Shown one piece after another: positions 22,681-33,408 of a DNA stretch of 64,000 bases (positions are counted from its first letter, which is position 1; every line of letters starts with the position of its first letter). The translations under genes were made by a program, and so were the position numbers. This DNA is from Fomitopsis serialis (taxonomy: Eukaryota; Basidiomycota; Agaricomycetes; Polyporales; Fomitopsidaceae): the NCBI RefSeq assembly GCF_022376445.1, contig NW_025955041.1:116834-180833 (forward strand), read 5' to 3'. Below the pieces are notes generated by a model, which was not told where the DNA came from, made no database searches, and saw only the letters and a program-made list of their open reading frames with translations.

Positions 22681-24836
22681 ATGCCCTCCATAAACGCCGC
22701 CAGCGAGCGCATTACAAGAAACTTCATCGGTGCAGTCGAGGACGAGTGGCGGCTGTACAGGTGTGGCCCTTGCTATCTACACTCGGACCGCACTCACGCT
22801 GCCCCCGCCCGTTCTCAGCGATAACTCGACAGACTACACCATCGGCGCACCCATAGGCTTCGGTGCTTCGTCTACCGTCTACACCGCCCAGTTCCATCCA
22901 CCAGATGCGCCAAATCCCATCCCTTGCGCGCTCAAGGTCCTCGACCTCGACCGCCTGCCGCCCTCCGCCCTCCGTCTGCTCCAGCGCGAGACACAGCTCA
23001 TGTCCTTATCAAAACACCCAAACGTGCTGCGCGTGCGAGGGACGTGGATGGATGGCCACAAGCTCTACATCTCCATGCGACTCATGAATGCCGGCAGTGC
23101 CGTGGACGTAATGCGATATGCCTGGCCGGGCGGCATGGAGGAAGAAGTCGTAAAGTGCATCCTCAAGCAGGCCTTGGAAGGTCTCAAGTGAGTACCGCTC
23201 TGCACAGAACGCCGGGTCGCTTACTGATACCATGGCTGTGCCAAGCTACCTGCACACCAATGGGCTCATGCACCGAGATATCAAGCCGGCCAACCTCCTG
23301 ATTGATGATGACGGCACCGTGCTGCTTGGTGACCTCGGTGTTGCCGCCTTCCTGTGGGACGCAGAGGACACGCCCCCCGCGCCCGCGTTCCCGGCCGTCC
23401 AGATCCACAAACGCGCACCACCCTCGCCGCGTCTCGCCCATTTGCACCATCCGCACCCTCATGGCCACGTACATCACCATCACCATCACCCACACCACTA
23501 CTTACACACCATCCATCCGACCCCGCCCCGACTGACAAAGCGCAAGTCGTTTGTCGGCACGCCGTGCTACATGGCCCCGGAGGTCATCAACGGCAAGGCG
23601 TACGACGCCTCCGCGGACATCTGGTCTTTCGGCATCACGGCGCTTGCACTCACCCAAGGCCGCGCGCCGCGCTCGCTCGTCTCCACACAGACCGCGCTTC
23701 TCCAGACTGTCCGTGATGCTGCGCCACAGCTCGACCGCACCGACGGCGTTCACACCTACTCGCGCGCGCTCCAGGAGGTCGTTGCGCGCTGTTTGGAGAA
23801 GGACCCGAGCAAGCGCGCGACCGCTGCCGAGCTCCTAGCAATGCCCATATTCAAGAGCGCGAAGAAGAAGAGCTTTCTCGTCGGCGCGATCCTGCAGGGT
23901 CTGCCCCCGCTCACGAGCCGTATGGAGCGCCGGCGCCAGCCGTCGGACATGACCCGCGCGACGATGGACAGCTGGGACTTTGACGCGAGCATCACGAGCC
24001 CGCCGCCGCTCACGAGCCCTAGCGTGAGCCTGTATGGGCGGCGCAGGTCCGTGCCCCCCGTGGACCCTGTCGCGCTCGATACCGATGAGGAGGGCGGGTA
24101 CGATGCGGACGACAACGCGGAGGTGCTCAGCCCGAAGGAGCGTAACGACGAGCGGCGGACGAGCGCAGAGCTGTACGCGATGCGCGAGCGCGGCCGCCCG
24201 GGGCGCCCGCGCTCACTGCGCTCCCAGTCCTGGGCGGACGCCGACATTCACGGTGCCACGCACGGCACGCACCCGGCGCCCATCGTGGAGGTCGAGATCC
24301 CCGCCGCGACGTCGTCGTCCCCGTCGCCACCATCATCCGACTCGGAGTCAGAGTCGGAGCAGGAGCCGCTGAAGGCGACGCTGACGATCCCCACGCCGGC
24401 CCTGTCGTCCTCCCCGTCCGGCTCGTCCTACACCTCCGAGACGAGCGACTCCGCCGCGACGGGCCGCCAGCGCCCGACGCTCGCGCCCGTCGTCACCAAC
24501 AAGCGGCAGAGCTCACCCGCGCCTGCGTCGGCCGGGCTCTGGCGGCGGCTCACGGCGCGCAAGGAGAGGGATGCGCCGGAGAAGACACCGCGCCGCGGGT
24601 CGTTTGGCGCGAGCGGGAGTGGGAGCGAGAAGGACAGCCCGACGGGTGTGGCCCTCGTGCGCCGCAAGACGATGGCGATCCTCGGTCGTTCGGTGAGCGG
24701 CCCAGGGCAGCCTGCACCTGTGGGTGCGGGCGATGGTGGTGGTACTGGTGAGTGGAGATGTGCATGGGGACCGGGCGTGGGCTGACTGTCGTTGGTGATA
24801 GTTAAAGATTTGGCCACGAAGCAGGGGGGCAGATAG
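22681..24836 (+). CDS. STE20-family kinase (OSR1/FRAY-like)
   Basis: Four exons: 22681-22760, 22819-23187, 23246-24747 and 24802-24836; 661 residues. The kinase domain starts near residue 34. It shows the glycine loop IGFGASSTVY, catalytic Lys in CALKVLDL, LMHRDIKPANLL (159-168), DLG at 179-181 in place of DFG, GTPCYMAPEV, and SADIWSFGITALALT. The order and the KRKSFVGTP activation segment fit the Ste20/SPS1 OSR1-FRAY group, which signals in osmotic and cell-volume stress. Between DLG and KSFVGTP lies an insert of about 55 residues, with 16 His between 215 and 240. The C-terminal 300 residues are Ser/Pro-rich and disordered. The catalytic residues are intact. The short last exon is inferred from phase and the acceptor at 24801. 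Confidence 0.88.
23448..23517 (+). repeat. CAC/CAT-rich tract encoding a His-rich loop
   Basis: Imperfect CAC/CAT triplet tract inside exon 3 of the STE20-type kinase gene, encoding six consecutive His with ten more nearby. Triplet period keeps the frame. Confidence 0.8.
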
Positions 24837-26910
24837 CCTTGGGCTGTTGGGCTGCGCGGCGGCTATGCGGCCTCCCGCTGTCCCACCCCCCACCGGGGGA
24901 TCTCACGCCCATGTTTGTGTGTCGCTGTCGAATTCGTTCTACTTAGCAGGTATAATCGGACTCTCTGCGCGAGCCGCTGTACATCGTCCTGCTCTTGCTC
25001 TTGCTCTTGTCCGTCGTGCATCTCTTGACCTCACACGTTCCTACCCCAACATACCTACCCTTGCACTAACTTATTGTGTCGTAGCAGTGTACTTAGTAGG
25101 AGCCTCATACTGTCGCTGGCGCTCGCGGTTCGCGGATGTCTCGGCGGCGTGTACTATTCGTCGTGTAATCAGTGCTCAATCTGTACAGCTGGTGTGTCTT
25201 GGCTCTGCTCGAAGCCGGATTCGGATGCGTGTGCTACTGTACTCGTCGGACAACCCCACTCCCCGGCGGTGGTATTCAAATCCTACACGGTGGGCGGCCA
25301 CTTTGACCTGAGTGACGCGGTGTGTGACCTGATTGAAGCCCACATCTGGCTGTGTCTAACACAATTAACGGTGATCTCGAGGTACCAGTGGAAGTGTAGG
25401 GGGTAAGGTGGCAATCGGCCTGAGGGAGCTAAGTACTAAATGCTATCCTACCCGCAGCTACGGCTAAGGGCTATGCCTGGCGACAAAGACAGACATTAGA
25501 AGTAGGGGAGTATAAGTTGTACTACTACGGAGTCCTTTAATTAGTCGGTTCCCCCGATTGCATCGGGGTGGCTTCATGATGAGTCGGAAGCCTGTAGCGA
25601 TGACGTATTGTTTGGTTCCGGGGCTCTTGCCAAACAATGTGTTCTTGAATAGGAAATTGGCTCAGACCTGGATCCAAATCTGAGCACGTCCGATATGGCA
25701 CGCCCCGCATCTCTAGCCTCGTTCTGCTGTAGCCTGAAAGGCTGCGCCCCGGCTGTTATAGTAAACATCTTGGAAAATGGGATCCGATTGCACCGATAGC
25801 TGTGGTTTGACTGTGGCGCTTCTCCACGCGAGCTCGCGGCTTTACATACTTGATTAATTTCGAACATGGCTGGCGGCCCGGGCCTCACAGTGGTGTCGAC
25901 AACTCAGGTGTCGACTTCAAGCTTGAGCTGAAGCTCAGTAACGCCTTCTCCTCCTATTCCTTGCACTTGCCCGGGTCCGAGTCCGCCTACTTGGCACTAC
26001 GGCGATGCCTCAGGTGGCACAGCTTTTACAACATTCCGCCGCTACATGCGCGGATGGCCTTCCCGGACACCATTCCTTCAATTGAATTTCACCGCGTTCA
26101 GAACCGTTAGATAGCGCAAACATCGCCTCATCTCAACACGAGTTTACTGATCTCAAGATACCGCGGGTTGCCAAGCCTGAAGAAGGGGCCCCGGGCCAGG
26201 AATGACTTGACTGGTTGATCAGCAGCTCAGGCATTGCACGCGATACGTATCCGAGTCGTCACGGTTCAAGAGCTGTATCTATTTCAGCAGCCGTATGTGT
26301 GAGTCATGTATCTTTGCTATTGAGCTGGTACGTTACTAACATACCGTGTCTTTCAATCCGTCTAGCCTTTCGTTCGAGACGGTTAATAATGAGAGGAAAG
26401 TCAGGAAGACGGCGCATCAGCGCTTGATCGAACGTGAACGTGTTCTCTTTCCTAGCCCGGACTCCGACTCACCGGTCAACGAGTCACATAGATTCATTCT
26501 GCGGTATGTAATGACGTCCTAAGTCTCCGCGCGCTCGGGAACGTGTTGCACCGCCTGCACCGCACGCAGCGCGCGCGCTGCCTTCGACTCCGAGTGCACT
26601 GACTGGTACTTTCAAGTTCAACAACTTTTGAACCGAAGCCTGCACTGCTGCTTGTCTGGAATTGACTCCATGAAGCTATACATGCGCGCCCGTAGACGCC
26701 GTCCACACGCCTATATAGCCCTGTGAATACGATTCTTTCTGGCAGACGCAGCTGCCCCCATCCGATCCTCCAGACGTGACCGTAATCTTCACATTCGCAA
26801 CCGTGGATTCCAACCAGCTCTTCTTCTATCTCACGTCGCTGACGGGTCTGTCGGCCCCAGTGCATGACACCTTAGCCTCGAACAGCACGAACGCAACGAC
26901 AGCAACGACT
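24837..26910. other. Intergenic, 2.1 kb without a supported gene
   Basis: No exon chain could be built. A perfect hairpin with 7-bp arms (CCCCGAT, TGC loop, ATCGGGG) lies at 25552-25568; its role is unknown. Open frames at 25074-25406 and 25850-26110 have no motif. The last 150 bp hold the BCS1-like promoter (TATATAG near 26712). Confidence 0.35.
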
Positions 26911-28746
26911 ATGATGACCGCACTTCCTCTTCCCCAGGACATCTACTCTGTGATCACGTCGATCTTGTCGTTGTCGGCGCTCAGTGACTGGATCAAGCTC
27001 TTCGTCGTGGGTGGAGCGCTCGAGACATGTCGGCGTTTCCTGTTCGGTTGGTGGGACTCCTTTTTGGAGACGTTTTGGCTCGAAGCCACAATTGATCAGA
27101 ACGAAGACGCGTATCGTGAGCCCCGTTCATTGTCTGTGCGCTACTTTTCGAATTTACTGTGCCTCAGGTTGGGTTCTGTACTGGCTGTCGCAACAACAAT
27201 TCTGGGGCGCCGCGCGCATGGTTGACATCGCTATGAGCGACAATTTTGGGCTCGAGAACGACAACGCGGACGGTGATGATGATGAAGAAGAAGGCACCTT
27301 GCGCAAACTCGCTTACATCCCTAACCTTGCGAAACCTTGCAAGGTGTGGTACAGGGGTCGTTACTTGACGGTGGAGAGAGAGTCACGTTGGAGTTGCCTG
27401 CGGCTCAGGTATAACTGCTCTGTGCTGTGCTCCATTGCCGAGAGACTGACGCGGTTCGCAGGATATTCTCGCGGGACCGTACAATTCTCAATAGCTTCAT
27501 GGAGGACACAAGGTCGTTGTACAAGGCCGCAGAAAAGAAGGGTGTCTCCATATATGCAGCTGACACGTACGTTTGCGGGACACAGTGTGTTCTCTGAGGA
27601 CACTGACGCGAGCCTTCGTCTGCAGTGGCGGTTTCTGGACATTTATGACGGCACGCCCAAAACGGCCATTGAACTCAATCGTCATGGACCCAGGCGTCAA
27701 AGAACGGCTGCTCAACGACGCACGCAACTTCCTCGCCTGCCGGAAGTGGTACTCTGACCGAGGCATTCCGTACCGCCGGGGCTATCTACTGGTCAGTTGT
27801 TGAGCACACGGGTTTGTGTCATCATTCGCTGATGATCGTCTGCGCATAGCACGGTGCTCCCGGTTCCGGAAAGACCTCCATAATTCACAGCATCGCTGGC
27901 GAGCTCGGCCTCGACGTTTACATCGTAACGGTCAGCCGCGCAGGTATGGACGACACCGCCCTAAACCAGCTCATCTCGAACATGCCTTCACGGTGCATCG
28001 CGCTTATGGAAGATGTCGATGCTGCTTTCACTCGGGGCGTCACCCGTGATTTTTCGTCTGCGAGCGGACCGGTGTCAGCGAGCGGCAAGAAACCCGACGA
28101 GGAGGGTGATGAACTCAAGCCGAATGAGGAGGCCGCGTCGCGAGTCACTCTCAGCGGGCTGCTCAATGCCCTCGACGGGATCGGCGCGCAGGAAGGCCGG
28201 ATCCTGTTTGCGACGACGAACAAGTACAATGCGCTCGATCCGGCGCTGTGCCGCCCCGGAAGGATGGACCTCCACATTGAGTTCCACCTCGCCAGCCGGT
28301 ACCAGGCGGAGAACCTCTACAAGTCGTTCTTCACGGAGGTCGAGTTGCAGGAGGGAATCTCCGACTCGGACAGCGCCGCCTCGGAGAAGGCCTCTGACCT
28401 TCCCGTCCTCGTACCCCCGTCTCCTCCCGCTACGCCGCCCCCCGCGTCTTCGGACCTCCTGCCGACGCCTACGGCAGATGTGGGCCATATGAACACCTCA
28501 GATGTCTTCTCCACTCCGGTCTGCCTCCCGAAGACGCAAGCGTGCGAGCTGGCCAGGCGCTTCGCGGACGCCATTCCCGAACGAGAATTCTCGATGGCCA
28601 GTCTACAGGGGTACCTGATGTTGTACAAGAGCGATCCACCCGCTGCTGTTACCGATGCGCCTGCTTGGGTGCGCGAGGAGATGGCTCGAGGAGCGACACG
28701 GGGAATTCATGGACCAGAAGCACCGCTTCCATCGACGGTGGCGTGA
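26911..28746 (+). CDS. BCS1-like mitochondrial AAA ATPase
   Basis: Five exons: 26911-27115, 27168-27408, 27462-27566, 27626-27791 and 27850-28746; 537 residues. The BCS1 N-terminal domain includes WVLYWLSQQQFWGAARMVD, LAYIPN and FSRDRTILNSFMEDTR. The AAA module follows, with the BCS1 linker MDPGVKERLLNDARNFL, Walker A GAPGSGKTS (first lysine of exon 5), Walker B CIALMEDVDAAF, sensor ATTNKYNALDPAL and CRPGRMD. Bcs1 proper inserts the Rieske protein into complex III in the inner mitochondrial membrane. Basidiomycetes carry several diverged paralogues, and which one this is cannot be told. An acidic 30-residue insert follows Walker B. The end is uncertain: a different frame (28655-28846) continues with a charged, Trp-containing sequence, so an indel near 28680 is possible. 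Confidence 0.85.
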
Positions 28747-29483
28747 CTGGGCCGATCATGAACCTCGTCGATGCAGCTCCCGACGTTTCGAAGGGGCATC
28801 TGGCCTCGAGCGCGTAGCAAGCACCGTTGCGGGATGTGATGCCTGAACGCTTGGCTTGTCATGCGTCATGAGACGAAGTGTGAAGCCTCGGGCTCAATGT
28901 CCTCATCGTCGGAAACAATCACAGGAGAGGACGGATCGCAGTCACCAACAACACCCCGGGACTGCATGCCGCGCACCGTCCTCACGCTTCCACTGTAACT
29001 CGAGAATCACAGTAGTTATATACCTCACTGTATGAGTGACTTTTAATGTCCGTACGACTTACCTTTACCATGGTACTACGTATACCGTAATGAAATTCAG
29101 TGATAGTGCCGATTCTTTGTGACCAAGTGCAACTTCATTTAGCAAGTCGATGTGGCGTAGCAGTTGCGTAGAAGCGCCGTGGGCCACGAATCCCGACTCG
29201 GAGACCGGGAAACCGGTGTATACGACGTATAATCCTGAGCGCTTCGGTATCTCTGGCACTGGACGCTGAATGGAAGTATCTTAAGAAGGTACGATAGGAA
29301 CACAAGGTCGCAAGAACTCAATTTAGGTTCACGGGTGCGGTATGCTATATAAACTTCGGTCTGCCAGTTGTGCTGAGGATGTTTGCCCTGTCAGTGAGCC
29401 GACTCGCACTTCTCAGTACTCTTGCAGTCGCCAGTACCGGAACCCTTCTCCATCGACACGCTGCTTTGTTCACTGCTAACAGT
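28747..29483. promoter_or_regulatory. Intergenic with TATA box for the GST gene
   Basis: TATATAAA lies at 29346-29353, 131 bp before the chosen GST start codon. A start codon at 29379 would lie only about 26 bp from the TATA box, roughly at the expected transcription start, which argues for ATG 29484. No other gene is visible. Confidence 0.5.
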
Positions 29484-30568
29484 ATGAGCAAGAAATTCGT
29501 GTTGTATATGGCCGGAACACCGAATAGCAGAAAGGTCTCCATCGTTTTGGAGCTGCATGCCCGCTACGGCGTCGATTATCAGTAAGTATGTCCACATTCC
29601 AACACCCTCGATAAAAGCATATCGTACCTACCGCGCACTGCGTTATGCATTCCGAGTGTCAATAGCTGAATCTTCGCATGTTTGGTACTAGGATTCATGA
29701 GATCGACATGTCCAAAAACGAGCACAAGGAACCCTGGTACCTCAAGTTGAACCCCAATGGTCGCGTGCCCACACTTGTGGACCAGTTCCGCAACGACTTC
29801 GCGATTTTCGAGAGTGCTGCCATCGAATTGTACCTCGCGCAGCATTTTGACCGGGACTTCAACTTCTCGTTCGACCCTGTTCGCAATCCCGTCGAGTACA
29901 GTGAGATGCTTCAGTGGATATTCTTCACGGTAAGTCTGGGATGTCATACAGTTTGATAAAAGGATCACATCATGAAGCCTGAGCGAATTCTCTAGCACAG
30001 CGGCATTGGACCGAATCTGGCGCAGGGTACGTGAGACGATACTTACGCCAATATCCGACGTATGCTTGTTGTCGACGGCCACTGATTCTGCGACGGGTTC
30101 AGCTGCATACTTCGTTCACTTCGCCACCGAAGATGTCCCCCACGCAAAGAAACGTCAGTAACGCTCCCAATGATCCTACCATGTATGAACGTGAACGCCG
30201 AATGTCCGCAGGGTTCATTGACGAGGTCAAGCGCCTATACGGCATATATAACACTCGTCTAGAGGGGCGACACTATTTTGCTGGGCCCAGAGATGGACTG
30301 TATACTATCGCCGACATAAACGCTTACCCACTGTGAGCTACAACCAACTTTCGGTCAACACTGCATGAGTACGTACTGAGTGAAACATGTCATAGGGTCG
30401 TGCTCTATGCGCTCGGTGGAGTAGAGAGCCTAGACGAGTGGCCGAATCTCAAGGTAAATTGGTAGCCTTTGAGATATAACTTGATACTCACTGGTCTTTT
30501 ATCGATAGGCATGGGTCCGGAGGATGGAAGCGCACCCTGCGGTCAAGGCAGGAATGACCAAACCCTGA
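29484..30568 (+). CDS. Glutathione S-transferase (GTT/Ure2-like)
   Basis: Seven exons: 29484-29581, 29692-29929, 29996-30026, 30103-30153, 30212-30332, 30396-30453 and 30509-30568; 218 residues, phases consistent. The thioredoxin-fold N-domain runs from KKFVLYMAGTPNSRKVSIVL through LNPNGRVPTLVD to IFESAAIELYLA, the last two forming the glutathione-binding cis-Pro and ES motifs. The helical C-domain holds LAQGAAYFVHFATEDVP and TIADINAYPLVV, with the conserved N-capping Asp. It should conjugate or reduce electrophiles with glutathione in the cytosol; the substrate is unknown. An in-frame upstream ATG at 29379 would add a hydrophobic leader of 35 residues, but TATA spacing disfavours it. Confidence 0.88.
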
Positions 30569-31282
30569 GCGAAGCGCGACCAGTGCGCCGCGGGCAGTCA
30601 TTGAAGCTTGAAGTGGCACAAGGGCAACGTCGTTCGGAAGTTCAAACATGTCTTAATGCTTCCTGGAATTAGTACAAACGTGCCTCGAAAAGTCGCTGAA
30701 CGATCTGACTGGGACATGAAGCGGTACGCGCCCCTCGAGAGCGCGCCACGTGACCGCGAAGACCTTACAACACACAAGGTGAATGCGAGATGGCCTGCGC
30801 ACCAGGTTCAGATTCCCTTCCGGTTCATGTATCCCGAGGTGCTTGGGAAGGGTGGGCAATCTGCGCAGATCACTCCCGTCGCTTTGAAGCTGAGTACGTC
30901 CGCTAGTAGCTACGAGCTTCTCGTACTAGTAATTCACGAAAGCGCATGGACGAATATTCCATTCGACTTTGGATTGCTTTTCAAGAGGACGATTGAAAGT
31001 GTGATGACCTGCGGCCCTACGAGGCTGACTCAAAGGCTGATTAGACGACACAAGCTGAGGCTGACCACCACAGATCCATTCGGAATGTCAGCCATCCGAC
31101 TACAGACATAAATGCGTCGACGACTCACTCCTCATACGCATACTTGAAGTTTTACTGCACTCCCGTACGTTCGCTCGCCATCGCAACAATCGTGGCAACC
31201 ACAAGTTCTTCTTACTGTCGCGCTTCCCAAACCTACAAACCTGTTAATCCATCTCTTCCTGGCAATACGAGCCCGCATCAAA
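30569..31282. other. Intergenic, nothing recognised
   Basis: 714 bp. An open frame at 30608-31111 has no ATG at its start and no recognisable motif. Likely GST 3' region and upstream region of the next open frame. Confidence 0.4.
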
Positions 31283-32104
31283 ATGATGAACTGTAGAGAA
31301 GCACGTTTGCTCGCGAAGGCGGCGCACGCAGCCAAGCCTCGGAGAGGCGCGCCGCTCAATACCCTGCGGACGGCCAAGGTGTCCCAACCTACGGTCTCTG
31401 CTCGACTACTCTCGTCTCCGAGTCGTGCTCCTGTTCCAGCAATTGTCCTTCCATGGCTCCGCAGGCCCACACTGTCACCCAACTCCAGCATGTGGGTGAG
31501 ACGTTGCGTCCCAATCATGAACCTCTCACTTGCACTGGACAAGATGACGCTCGACCCCGTTCCCTCTGGCGCTATGGACGATCTCTGTAGACTCTTCAGC
31601 AAAATGAGTGTAGAAGACGTCCCACCCGCAGCTATCGACGACCTGTGTGACGCACTCGCCAGGCTGTCCTTGAACGACCCTGCGATGGACGACCTAGCGA
31701 ACTCCTTCGCAGGCATGACACTTGGGCAACACTCGGAGTCTGTCGAAGACTTAGCACCCATGTTTGGCCAGTTTACACTGCACGATTCCACGCCCGAGTC
31801 TTGCGATGTGCTCACGGAGGTACCTGTCACACAAACGGACCTACAAAGCGCCCCCACCGAAAAGGAACCAATCGCGGACGTCATCGAACTCAACACGCAA
31901 CCCGGCGGAATCGAGGACAACACGTACCTGCCGCTCTACGAGTCTGATCTCGTCGCTGGGGCCATTCTGCCGCTTGGCACTCGCCCAGGGGATTGGCACA
32001 CAGCGGCAGAGCCTGTCTCCTCAGGATATCCCGGACACGCAGCAGACTCCGAATGGACACCGCTCGAGTGGGGCAAAAGACAAATTTGGATCTTTGCATG
32101 GTAA
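31283..32104 (+). CDS. Unrecognised protein with internal DDL repeats
   Basis: Uninterrupted ATG-initiated frame of 273 residues; I do not recognise a family. From about residue 80 to 175 there are four to five degenerate repeats of 20-27 residues. Each has an (A/S)xDDL-like core followed by a (F/L)xxMTL-like segment, for example AMDDLCRLFSKMSVEDVP and AMDDLANSFAGMTLG. The pattern suggests paired amphipathic helices. The N-terminus is basic (many Arg and Ala), which could be a mitochondrial presequence. A donor GTAAGT at 32102 could splice to 32125 and extend the protein by about 23 residues. The open frame and repeats are seen; everything about function is unknown. Confidence 0.5.
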   Translation: MMNCREARLLAKAAHAAKPRRGAPLNTLRTAKVSQPTVSARLLSSPSRAPVPAIVLPWLRRPTLSPNSSMWVRRCVPIMNLSLALDKMTLDPVPSGAMDDLCRLFSKMSVEDVPPAAIDDLCDALARLSLNDPAMDDLANSFAGMTLGQHSESVEDLAPMFGQFTLHDSTPESCDVLTEVPVTQTDLQSAPTEKEPIADVIELNTQPGGIEDNTYLPLYESDLVAGAILPLGTRPGDWHTAAEPVSSGYPGHAADSEWTPLEWGKRQIWIFAW

Positions 32105-33408
32105 GTCTGCTGCCACTTACAGCGCAATGCACTGTTGTACATTGACACTCACTGGTTCAGAGCGCAACTCTCGAAGTGAAACGTGCAGGTGAACCATCTA
32201 CGTCCGGAGGGGGGCTCTGGTCACGCTTCGTGGGACGTGTCTTCGCTTCCTCCGGCCATGCTCAACATACCATGCACCTACTTCCGCTTCACCGCTCGTC
32301 TACTTCGAGTGTCAGCTCACATGCGTCCTCTATTTCATCATCAACGTCATCATCGACTTACACCTCAATTTCTGCTTGCTCACAGTCCAATATCACCTCA
32401 ACGGAACTCAGTATCTTGGCCTCCCCAACTCTTGCCTATACGACACCCAATGGACATTTCGCGAAGTTCTGGCTTGCGTTCTGGCGGGCATCGTGAATAG
32501 TCACCTGCCACATATCCGTAACCTAAAGGGAACGCACTCACATCATCAACCTCTACGTCCTTCGCCATATCAACTTGCAAGATCAACTCATCGACGTACG
32601 CAACTCCCGTGTCTTGACCGCATACCGGCCTCAAATATGATATCCGCGCGCGAAACATTCAGTCACTAGGCTTTCTGGTCACTCACATACCTCAACAACT
32701 CTAGCACGACGAAAGACAGCGGCCACTTCGATTCTCCCCGGTACGCCTATGCAATCTCTTCGGTACCTCCACAATACATTTCGATCTTCAAGCTTCAGGT
32801 CTCGCTTCTGAACTGGAAGAAGCCTCTCGAGCTCAACTCTGCGTTTTGCTTGCGTGCTGCAGTACTGTATGATACCCGGGATTGATTGAACGGTCCCAGC
32901 ATACCCTTGTATACAGTACTGAATCTGACAACCTATTTATCAATGTGCGTATGCGCTACTGGAACGCACCTGAAGTCGTCATGGTGTATAAGCTGACTGA
33001 ATTTCTCTACGAGTTGACACTCCAGGCTTGCTAGACAAACAAGTCGAATGCGGCGCCGAGACATGCCAGTCCACTGGCAGTGAGCTAGTAGTCAGAGTAG
33101 ATGGGGCGCAGGCTTCAATTTCGGATAAAAGGGTGGGATGGGATCGCGGAAATCCAGGCAACACTCTGCATAGCGAATTGAGTATCATACCAGTAGTCGT
33201 CATAAGTGGGCTGAGTGTCGAGGATCGGGCAGGGTGAGAGTCTAGAGAGCACTCTGGCCTGGCAGCGAGACACTGCAAGCGCCATCACGTGGGCATGGCC
33301 GACACGAGTCGGACGCGTCGCCAGTCGCGCGTCTGCCATGAGCACGACCCACTACGTCGCTCGTCTTTCTGGAACATATAGTGACATCCCACCACGTCTC
33401 AAGATCCC
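32105..33408. other. Intergenic, upstream of helicase copy A
   Basis: 1.3 kb. A Ser-rich open frame (32176-32496) may be spurious or a decayed exon. No repeat ends or RNA genes were seen. The last 130 bp carry the promoter motifs listed separately. Confidence 0.4.
33284..33318 (+). promoter_or_regulatory. Paired CACGTG and ACGCGT sites before helicase A
   Basis: CCATCACGTG ends at 33291 and GACGCGTC starts at 33312, about 90-125 bp before the start codon. The same pair, in the same order and at the same distance, precedes helicase copy D. ACGCGT is the MluI cell-cycle box bound by MBF in yeasts, and CACGTG is a bHLH site. Function is inferred. Confidence 0.5.

Noticed and set aside
24034..24893. 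Long open frames on both strands over the STE20 kinase tail
   Set aside because: High GC content removes stop codons in all frames; only the kinase frame has motifs and consistent splicing.
29379..29483. N-terminal signal extension on the GST
   Set aside because: The frame is open, but the TATA box at 29346 would put this ATG at or before the transcription start, and the GST fold begins directly after ATG 29484.
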